From DAIOFH01 sp036745875 (GTDB taxonomy: Bacteria > Planctomycetota > SZUA-567): a stretch of 13,012 nucleotides of DNA. The notes under the pieces were generated by a model, which did not search any database, was not told the origin of the DNA, and saw only the letters and a program-made list of their open reading frames with translations. Position 1 is the stretch's first letter. The number at the start of each line of letters is the position of its first letter. The translations under genes were made by a program, and so were the position numbers. The stretch spans positions 1 through 13,012 of the forward strand of contig DAIOFH010000112.1 in NCBI GenBank assembly GCA_036745875.1, written 5' to 3'. Shown here piece by piece: positions 7,881 through 12,641 of this stretch.

Positions 7881-7890
7881 ACTTTAAAGT
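7881..7890. promoter_or_regulatory. Perfect 10-bp palindrome next to the GH57 -35 box
   Basis: ACTTTAAAGT is a perfect palindrome that starts 2 bp upstream of the GH57 -35 hexamer. The position suits a regulator site or an AT-rich UP-like element; the function is unproven. It could also serve the divergent plus-strand gene, for which I found no convincing promoter. Confidence 0.3.
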
Positions 7891-7971
7891 AAAAACATGA
7901 GGATATCGGCTCGGCGGGCACACCGGCATTAATCGCGCTTTTTTTGAAAGATAGCTCTGGTATCGTGCAAC

Positions 7972-7991
7972 TTACATGAGGTAATATGTAA
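7972..7991. promoter_or_regulatory. Small inverted repeat upstream of the response-regulator gene
   Basis: TTACAT (7972-7977) and ATGTAA (7986-7991) flank an 8-bp spacer, about 40 bp before the start at 8030. It could be an operator or a weak RNA hairpin. No good -35/-10 pair is visible in 7879-8029 on the plus strand. Confidence 0.25.
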
Positions 7992-8029
7992 ACCAGAAAG
8001 AGGTTTTAAAAAAAGGTGAGGGGCGGGAA

Positions 8030-8524
8030 ATGACACTTGACAAGGTACTGGCGATACTTCTCGATGCGAAGGCCATGGCCCAATCCATTGGTTCGCCTCC
8101 CGGGGAAAGCCTTGCCGACCGGGCGGCAATGGCGGGCAGGCGCGCCACCCCCGATCCGAATTCGCCCCGGGTCCTTGTTGTGGACGACAACGCCATTGTC
8201 AGGACGGTATGCGGGAATATTGTCAAGACCGCCGGTTTTATGCCGGATTTCGCGGTTGACGGTGTGGAGGCGGTGGAAAAATGCCGCGCGTCGGCCTATA
8301 ATTTCGTCCTGATGGACATGTTGATGCCGGAGATGGACGGCGACGAGGCCGCCAAGGCGATCAAACACCTTCCGCCGCCCTTCGGCACGGTCCGCATTAT
8401 CGCCATGTCCGGGACGGATTCGGACGCTATGCGGCAAAAAGCCCGTGAATCCGGCATGGACGATTTTATCTCCAAGCCATTCACTTTCGAGCAACTGAAA
8501 AGCGCTCTCGGTTGCCTGTGCTAA
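8030..8524 (+). CDS. Single-domain response regulator with N-terminal extension
   Basis: The 164-aa protein has a receiver domain at ~46-164: acidic pair D52/D53 in VLVVDDNAIVR, phosphoacceptor D96 in LMDMLMPEMDGDEA, S127 and K149 in ISKPF. There is no output domain, so it acts as a CheY- or Spo0F-like relay, or by docking to a partner. Residues 1-45 precede the receiver: a short possible helix (~2-19) followed by a Gly/Pro/Ala-rich linker. I do not recognise this extension. The start at 8030 is preceded by GAGGGGCGGG at usable spacing. The receiver resembles those of hybrid histidine kinases, so it may be a detached kinase receiver (inference). The next gene starts 35 bp later on the same strand, so the two may be co-transcribed. 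Confidence 0.88.
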   Translation: MTLDKVLAILLDAKAMAQSIGSPPGESLADRAAMAGRRATPDPNSPRVLVVDDNAIVRTVCGNIVKTAGFMPDFAVDGVEAVEKCRASAYNFVLMDMLMPEMDGDEAAKAIKHLPPPFGTVRIIAMSGTDSDAMRQKARESGMDDFISKPFTFEQLKSALGCLC

Positions 8525-8559
8525 AATATTTCAAGAAAATACTGTATGGATACCTGACA

Positions 8560-9276
8560 ATGGCGGAAATCTCCTACGACGGCAAGAAATACCTGTACAA
8601 GTTCACCTTGGCGGGCGCTCGCGCACTGTACGGGGATTACGCGTTTCCGTCGCCGAGGAAGGACAAGTCGGCGGACTGGATGCCGGCCTTTATCCGCACC
8701 GGAACCTCCGTCAAACGCAAGGGTTACTATGGAGTCACCCTCGACAACATCGTCGACTGGACCGGCCCGGAACTCTGGCTCATAGAAAGCAAGGACGGCT
8801 GGCGGCCGGACGTCGACGGCGACAAGATGGTTTGCCGCCAGGCCCGCCTGGTCAAAAGAATAACGCCGTGGACCAGAAAGTCCATGATAGCCTTTGCCTG
8901 CGACTGCGTAGAACGGTTGCTGCCCACCTTCAAAACAACCTATCCGCACGACCATCGTCCCCAGGCGCTGCTGGCGGAGATCCGGAAGTTCATCGCCGGT
9001 CCCGAATCCGTTTCCAGCCTGCACGGATCCGTGGCCGAAGCCGAGGAAGCTGCCCAAATCGCGGGCCTTGCCTCCTACCAGGCCAGGAAGGAAAAGCGGG
9101 ACGCGACATCCCTTCTTGACGCTGCCCACGCTGCCCGCGCGCTCGCCGACATCGGAAAAGGCCTGACCAGCCAGGACGGTTTGGATTACCGCCTCTTCAT
9201 TGTGCGCAGCGAAAACAACGAGGAACGCTCCTGGCAGCGGGAGAGAAAACTCGCCTACATCCACGGCGCTGTTTAA
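8560..9276 (+). CDS. Uncharacterised protein with Imm5-like helical domain
   Basis: The 238-aa protein is soluble, with no signal or membrane segment. The N-terminal part (~1-95) is Tyr/Trp/Lys-rich and unfamiliar. Residues ~106-200 carry a pattern I associate with the 'putative immunity protein' Imm5-type helical family: a D-C-x-E-R-x-L-P-x-F segment (115-124), YPHDHRPQALLAEIRKFIAG (128-147), then an alanine-rich helical stretch. Such proteins are predicted to neutralise toxins, but no toxin gene is in view and this link is tentative. The ATG at 8560 is preferred over an in-frame TTG at 8512, which would overlap the upstream gene and has no good ribosome site; the site before 8560 is also weak. 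It may share a transcript with the response regulator. An inverted-repeat element begins 12 bp after the stop. Confidence 0.7.
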   Translation: MAEISYDGKKYLYKFTLAGARALYGDYAFPSPRKDKSADWMPAFIRTGTSVKRKGYYGVTLDNIVDWTGPELWLIESKDGWRPDVDGDKMVCRQARLVKRITPWTRKSMIAFACDCVERLLPTFKTTYPHDHRPQALLAEIRKFIAGPESVSSLHGSVAEAEEAAQIAGLASYQARKEKRDATSLLDAAHAARALADIGKGLTSQDGLDYRLFIVRSENNEERSWQRERKLAYIHGAV

Positions 9277-9287
9277 CCCCTGAAGGC

Positions 9288-9407
9288 CACAGTACACGAC
9301 TATTTTTAGTAATGCGACTACGTTTGCCTCCGCTACGGTTAGTCAGAGCATTTCCCTTCGCGATAATACGTTACAGCCGCATCCCAAAAAAATAGTCGTG
9401 TACAGTG
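9288..9407. repeat. 120-bp inverted-repeat element, full copy (family A)
   Basis: The ends are 20-bp terminal inverted repeats with one mismatch: 9288-9307 (CAC-A-GTACACGACTATTTTT) against the reverse complement of 9388-9407 (CAC-T-GTACACGACTATTTTT). Pairing continues inward imperfectly (ATGCGACT near 9312 with AGCCGCAT near 9376), so the whole element can fold into one long hairpin. The centre holds TTGCCTCCGCTACGG (9324-9338), shared with the partial copy at the window start. It has no coding capacity and no clear target-site duplication. It begins 12 bp after a stop codon, so it may also act as a transcript 3'-end structure. Confidence 0.8.
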
Positions 9408-9721
9408 CCCCGGAAGGAATAGGGGAAAAAAAACGCGGTAAACAGCCCTCTCTGAACTTCCTTTTCCATGTGTTTGTTTTAACACCCGTACTTTCCCGCG
9501 GCGCAGCTTCGGAAAAAGTTGAAGAAAAACATAAATCTTCTATTTGTAGCTTGCTATTTGTCCAAATATCTCACATCTTCGTAACATTTTAGACACGATT
9601 GAAGTTGATATGAGACTATTGGCCTCATTTGACTTATAGAAACGATACGTTTTATGTATGACTCAATACTACTATATATTGGGGTCAAGCACATCCTTTT
9701 GCCTGTATTTTGTTTTTGCTC
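9408..9721. other. AT-richer intergenic stretch without a recognisable gene
   Basis: Base composition is clearly more AT-rich than the surrounding genes, especially 9520-9720, with short A and T runs. The only open frame (9398-9592) starts inside the repeat with no ribosome site and looks spurious. Small palindromes occur, such as ATGAG/CTCAT and AAACG-ATA-CGTTT. I recognise no RNA gene or gene remnant here. Confidence 0.5.
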
Positions 9722-9749
9722 TTGACATGTCGCTGCATTTCCGTATGAT
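9722..9749 (+). promoter_or_regulatory. Strong sigma70-type promoter ahead of the structured RNA region
   Basis: TTGACA (9722-9727, perfect), 16-nt spacer, TATGAT (9744-9749, 5 of 6). Predicted start near 9756. It lies about 260 bp before the nearest start codon (10010), which suggests a non-coding RNA or a long structured leader. Confidence 0.7.
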
Positions 9750-9755
9750 TGAGAA

Positions 9756-9890
9756 AATCAGTGAAGCGCATGGCGGCGGGAAATGCGGAAAAGTTTTTAT
9801 TGCACCGCCCTAGCCACTTTTCTTGCTTGTACCGCTCACGGGGATAGTTGGGAAAAAAACCCCGCCGCTTTTACTGCGCTAATACCTGTC
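9756..9890 (+). ncRNA. Candidate structured RNA, possibly 6S-like or a leader RNA
   Basis: Long-range pairing closes the region: AGCGCA (9765-9770) with TGCGCT (9875-9880), then after an asymmetric internal loop GCGGCGGG (9773-9780) with CCCGCCGC (9861-9868). Inside, GAAAAG (9788-9793) pairs with CTTTTC (9817-9822), extendable with GC/GC pairs to 9785-9826, and CCG-CTCA-CGG (9832-9841) can form a small hairpin on the 3' side of a large open loop. A closing stem, a bubble with a 3'-side hairpin, and an upper stem resemble 6S RNA architecture, but I cannot match a 6S consensus. GGCGG at 9772-9776 could instead pair with CCGCC at 9805-9809, so a switching leader for the downstream glutaredoxin gene is an alternative. 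The 3' end is uncertain. Confidence 0.4.
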
Positions 9891-10009
9891 ACCTCCGAAA
9901 TGAATAAAAAACAAAAAATCAGTACTATGTAGCCTCTGCCACACTGGTCTGGGGGAAGTATTTTTGCGTCACGGGATGGGAATTTTTAATAGATGAGGAG
10001 TAGTAAACG

Positions 10010-10309
10010 ATGACTATCGATGTGTATTCAAAGCCCGGTTGCGGAAAATGTGAAGCCGCGAAGAAAAAACTGAAAATCATGGGCTTGGATTATCAAGAGC
10101 ACAACCTCGAGTACCATGTGTCCCTGCATGACGGCTGGCGTCAGGACGGTTCCACCGACGTCATGGCCGCCCACACCATGATGGACACCCTCCCCTTGTT
10201 CCGCGTCAATGGCCAGTTCCACGATTATCCTACCGCCATGCGCGTCATCAAGTCGAATACTGAAATTATCCCTGCACAGACTCTCGCCCCCCTCATGGCC
10301 AACGCGTAG
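10010..10309 (+). CDS. Small glutaredoxin-like thiol-disulfide protein
   Basis: A 99-aa cytosolic thioredoxin-fold protein. It begins MTIDVYSKPGCGKCEAA with redox pair C11/C14 (CGKC). It keeps the cis-proline loop TLPLFRVNG (P62) and a C-terminal helix region. Compared with classical glutaredoxins it has a stretch around residues 35-55 (HVSLHDGWRQDGSTDVMAAH) between the second strand and the TLP loop. I have the impression that similar glutaredoxin variants occur near anaerobic ribonucleotide reductase, but no nrd gene is in this window, so the partner is unknown. GAGGAG lies 9 nt before the ATG. The gene sits about 255 nt downstream of the 9722 promoter's start point and may be translated from that transcript. 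No clear terminator follows. Confidence 0.85.
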   Translation: MTIDVYSKPGCGKCEAAKKKLKIMGLDYQEHNLEYHVSLHDGWRQDGSTDVMAAHTMMDTLPLFRVNGQFHDYPTAMRVIKSNTEIIPAQTLAPLMANA

Positions 10310-10421
10310 CGTAAAGCGCGTTATAAAATACCGTGACGGGTCTTTCGTTTTTGTGCGCCGGATTTTTGACGCGCAAGATGATAACGATATTTTCCGCTGT
10401 ACCCTGACGGAAAAAAGAATC

Positions 10422-10450
10422 TTGGCAGCAAAAAACATTTATGGTATATT
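10422..10450 (+). promoter_or_regulatory. Sigma70-type promoter of sixA
   Basis: TTGGCA (10422-10427, 5 of 6), 17-nt spacer, TATATT (10445-10450, 5 of 6). The predicted start near 10457 falls at the base of a perfect 10-bp hairpin, so the transcript should begin with that stem. Confidence 0.65.
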
Positions 10451-10454
10451 AGGG

Positions 10455-10565
10455 AACGGCAGGTTATGCGACCTGCCGTTCTTCATGTAAGGCCCGCGCA
10501 TTATTGAGCGGGGTTCTGCATGGGTCTCTCGTCTTGAAAGCGGTTTACTTTCTCGAAAAGAGAGG
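10455..10565 (+). promoter_or_regulatory. Hairpin-rich sixA leader with 5'-end stem and a stem covering the ribosome site
   Basis: Three stems occur in order. (1) AACGGCAGGT (10455-10464) pairs perfectly with ACCTGCCGTT (10471-10480), with a 6-nt loop and no following T-run. (2) CCCGC (10493-10497) pairs with GCGGG (10508-10512). (3) CTCTC (10526-10530) pairs with GAGAG (10560-10564), with GAAAG/CTTTC (10536-10540, 10548-10552) inside. Stem 3 covers the AGAGAGG ribosome site. Stem 1 at the transcript's 5' end could protect the mRNA; stem 3 could limit translation. Both roles are inferred. Stem 1 could alternatively be a poor terminator for the upstream gene. Confidence 0.5.
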
Positions 10566-10573
10566 ATATGGCT

Positions 10574-11041
10574 ATGCGCCTCTATCTTATGCGGCACACG
10601 GATGCCGAGCGGTCGCACGGCAACGATTTCGACCGCCGCCTCAGTGAAGAAGGCAAACGGCAAGCCGATAAAATGGGCCAGTGGATAAAAGTGCTGGACA
10701 AAGGGCCTATCCGCTTTGTGACAAGCCCGTACCCGCGGGCGGCGGAAACGGCGGAAATCGTTGCCGCGGCCTGCGGCAGCGAACCGCCGCAAACGGACGA
10801 GCGGCTCGCAAGCGGCATGCGGGTGGATGAGGCAAGCGCCCTGGTGCATGACTTCGGCAGCGAGTCCGTCCGGCTCTGCCTTGTCGGCCATGCGCCCGAC
10901 CTGGACCATCTGGCGGCGTGGCTTGCAGGCGCGGGCACGACCAACATAGAAATAAAAAAAGGCGCTGTCGCCGCTTTTTCGTGCGAACGCCCCGGGCACG
11001 GCGGTTCGACTTTGAAATGGCTCATCAATCCGAGCCTCTAG
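10574..11041 (+). CDS. sixA: SixA-type phosphohistidine phosphatase
   Basis: A 155-aa histidine-phosphatase-superfamily protein of the small SixA type, which removes phosphate from phosphohistidine in histidine kinases, phosphotransfer domains or PTS proteins. Catalytic features: R7-H8 in MRLYLMRHTDAE (phospho-acceptor H8), R55 in SPYPRAAETAEI, and the second histidine H106 in LVGHAPDLDHL. There is no signal peptide. The ATG at 10574 is preferred: AGAGAGG lies 8 nt upstream and the product begins with the usual SixA N-terminus, whereas the ATG at 10568 sits only 2 nt from that site. The stop codon TAG (11039-11041) coincides with the left end of a palindromic element. A substrate among the EIIA-CBS or histidine-kinase proteins is possible but unproven. 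Confidence 0.88.
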   Translation: MRLYLMRHTDAERSHGNDFDRRLSEEGKRQADKMGQWIKVLDKGPIRFVTSPYPRAAETAEIVAAACGSEPPQTDERLASGMRVDEASALVHDFGSESVRLCLVGHAPDLDHLAAWLAGAGTTNIEIKKGAVAAFSCERPGHGGSTLKWLINPSL

Positions 11042-11145
11042 CGCGTTTTTGGAAAACATAGGCTCCCTCGTCGCGTTTCCGGGCTCAAGTGGAATCAACC
11101 GAAACGCGCAAGGTCCGAGGGTCGAATATTTGCGAAAACGCACTA
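11039..11145. repeat. 107-bp MITE-like nested palindromic element (family B)
   Basis: Nested inverted repeats: the ends TAGCGCGTTTTTGG (11039-11052) and the reverse complement of 11132-11145 (TAGTGCGTTTTCGC) agree at 11 of 14 positions; CCCTCG (11065-11070) pairs with CGAGGG (11116-11121); CGCGTTTC (11072-11079) pairs perfectly with GAAACGCG (11101-11108). TA occurs at both outer ends, which would fit IS630/Tc1-like TA target duplication. It has no coding potential and no T-run after the stem, so it is not an ordinary terminator. It is unrelated to the family A repeats at 34-125 and 9288-9407. Confidence 0.65.
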
Positions 11146-11187
11146 GGACGATAGTTTACATCACAACGAGTTGAGGAACCAGGTTTT

Positions 11188-12495
11188 ATGGCACGTTTGG
11201 AAGAATCCCGGATTTCCGGCCGCGGCGACGGCAAGGTTATGTACATTCCTCCCATGGAACCGTGGGGCGCCCGGTTCTTCGCCGCAGCCTTCCGCAGCAT
11301 CGGCTACGACGCGAGGGCCCTCCAGGAAGACGCAACCACCCTCGCCGAGGGAATGAAAAACACGGCGGGCGGCGAATGCGTCCCTTGTCCCTCGACCACA
11401 GGCGCGCTGTTGTCGGCAATGGCCGCGGACAAGGTCAAGCCGGAGGACGTCATCTTTTTCATGCCAACCGCCTGCGGACCGTGCCGGTTTGGCCAGTACG
11501 CCAAGCTCGACCGCATGATTTTCGCCAGGAAAGGCTGGGACGGCATCGACATCATGTCCCCGTCGGCGGAAAACGCCTACTCCGGCATCGACAACTCCAC
11601 CCGCATGCTTCTTTACCACGCCCTCGTGGTCTCCGACGTAATGCGCAAGCTCACCCACCGCACCAGGCCGTATGAAAAAGAACAGGGCTCTGTGGACGTC
11701 CTGGTCGAAACATACGCCAAAAGCCTGGAAGAGGCGTTTTCCGCCGGCGACAAGTCCAAGGTCGGCAAGCTGGTGGTGGCGGTCTCCCGCGAACTCGCCC
11801 TGCTGCCGAAATTCTCCTCGCCAAGGCCGCTCGTGGGCGTTGTCGGCGAGATCTACGTCCGTTGCGACCCGTTCCTCAACAACGACCTCTGCCGCCGCAT
11901 CGAGGAACTCGGCGGCGAAGCCTGGCTCGCCCCCATCAACGAATGGATCCTTTACACGAACTACCTGCAGAAGCTTCTGAACGACGAACAGGGCAAGGGC
12001 GTCAAGGCCATGTGGAGCAAACTGCGGCACTGGCTGGAGACCAACCTCTTTTTCGAAAAGATCGAAAAGGACTATTATGAAATGGCGGCGGACGTCCTGC
12101 ACGACCGCCACGAACATTCCATGGCGGATGTCCTTGAAGAAGGCATGAAGTACCTTCCCTGGCAGTTCGAGGGGGAGGCGGTCCTTACGCTCGGGCGCGC
12201 CGCGCTGTTCGTCAAAAAGGACGGCGCGAAGGCTATCGTCAATGCCAGCCCCATGTTCTGCATGCCGGGAACGATCACCACCTCGATCTTCCCCAGCATG
12301 GAAAAGGAACTGAACGTCCCCATCATCTGCAACTTCTACGACGGTTCCGGCAACCCGAACCAGAGCCTGGTGCCGGTCATGCATTATATTTCCGAACCGT
12401 ACCGCGCCGAACTCGCGGAGGAAAAGAAGAGGAACCTCTCGACAAGGGTCCATACCGGGACCAAGATGACCAGGAAGATCCTGGCGGGGAAATAG
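11188..12495 (+). CDS. 2-hydroxyacyl-CoA dehydratase/activase-related Fe-S protein (COG3581/DUF2229-like)
   Basis: A 435-aa cytoplasmic protein resembling the COG3581-type segment that in many anaerobes is fused to BcrAD/BadFG-type activases. Hallmarks: VMYIPPMEPWGARFFAAAFR (17-36), GGECVPCPSTTG with C64/C67 (61-72), PTACGPCRFGQYA with C96/C99 (93-105), and later cysteines C226, C235, C358 (MFCMPGT) and C381. The two CxxC pairs suggest Fe-S cluster ligands (inference). Relatives are linked to ATP-driven electron transfer to 2-hydroxyacyl-CoA or benzoyl-CoA-type enzymes. Here the gene stands alone: no activase ATPase or HgdB-like partner is in view. AGG and GAGG lie upstream of the ATG; no clear promoter is visible after the palindromic element. 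A strong terminator follows. Confidence 0.82.
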   Translation: MARLEESRISGRGDGKVMYIPPMEPWGARFFAAAFRSIGYDARALQEDATTLAEGMKNTAGGECVPCPSTTGALLSAMAADKVKPEDVIFFMPTACGPCRFGQYAKLDRMIFARKGWDGIDIMSPSAENAYSGIDNSTRMLLYHALVVSDVMRKLTHRTRPYEKEQGSVDVLVETYAKSLEEAFSAGDKSKVGKLVVAVSRELALLPKFSSPRPLVGVVGEIYVRCDPFLNNDLCRRIEELGGEAWLAPINEWILYTNYLQKLLNDEQGKGVKAMWSKLRHWLETNLFFEKIEKDYYEMAADVLHDRHEHSMADVLEEGMKYLPWQFEGEAVLTLGRAALFVKKDGAKAIVNASPMFCMPGTITTSIFPSMEKELNVPIICNFYDGSGNPNQSLVPVMHYISEPYRAELAEEKKRNLSTRVHTGTKMTRKILAGK

Positions 12496-12525
12496 AGCAA
12501 TGGATAATTGACAATTGTTATTTAT

Positions 12526-12550
12526 CGGCCCTGGTAGGCCGGGTTTTTTT
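12526..12550 (+). terminator. Intrinsic terminator after the dehydratase-related gene
   Basis: CGGCC (12526-12530), a 6-nt loop, then GGCCG (12537-12541), followed by seven T residues (12544-12550). It lies about 30 bp after the stop codon and before the pckG leader, so it could also act as an attenuator if pckG is read from upstream. Confidence 0.85.
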
Positions 12551-12558
12551 GAAACGCG

Positions 12559-12635
12559 GGAAAACCATGACGGAATGGTTTCCGGCGGTGGGCGGTAGCC
12601 GGAAACGATACCGTCCGGGAATTCCTGAAAGGAGA
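12559..12635 (+). promoter_or_regulatory. pckG leader with mutually exclusive hairpins
   Basis: Hairpin A pairs GGAAAACCAT (12559-12568) with ATGGTTTCC (12575-12583), 9 bp with one bulged A and a 6-nt loop. Hairpin B pairs GTTTCCGGC (12578-12586) with GCCGGAAAC (12598-12606), 9 bp perfect with an 11-nt loop. They share 12578-12583 and cannot both form. A third option pairs CCGGA (12599-12603) with TCCGG (12614-12618), which competes with B. TCCT (12623-12626) can fold on the AGGA of the ribosome site. No standard promoter was found between the terminator and the start codon. This is not a riboswitch class I recognise. Confidence 0.4.
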
Positions 12636-12641
12636 GACAGC

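Noticed and set aside
6746..7900. 384-aa open frame antisense to the GH57 gene
   Set aside because: It is a shadow of the GH57 enzyme, which has all catalytic motifs.
8512..8559. Upstream TTG start adding 16 residues to the Imm5-like protein
   Set aside because: It would overlap the response-regulator gene and lacks a ribosome site; the ATG at 8560 is simpler.
9398..9592. 64-aa open frame after the family A repeat
   Set aside because: It begins with GTG inside the terminal repeat, has no ribosome site, and its composition is unlike the neighbours.
9756..10009. Cobalamin riboswitch, SRP RNA or tmRNA in the glutaredoxin upstream region
   Set aside because: The conserved cobalamin-box order, the SRP GGUCAGGUCCGGAAGGAAGC-type loop and tmRNA ends were looked for and not found.
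12508..12536. TTGACA as a pckG promoter
   Set aside because: There is no acceptable -10 hexamer at the right distance, and the intrinsic terminator would cut any such transcript.
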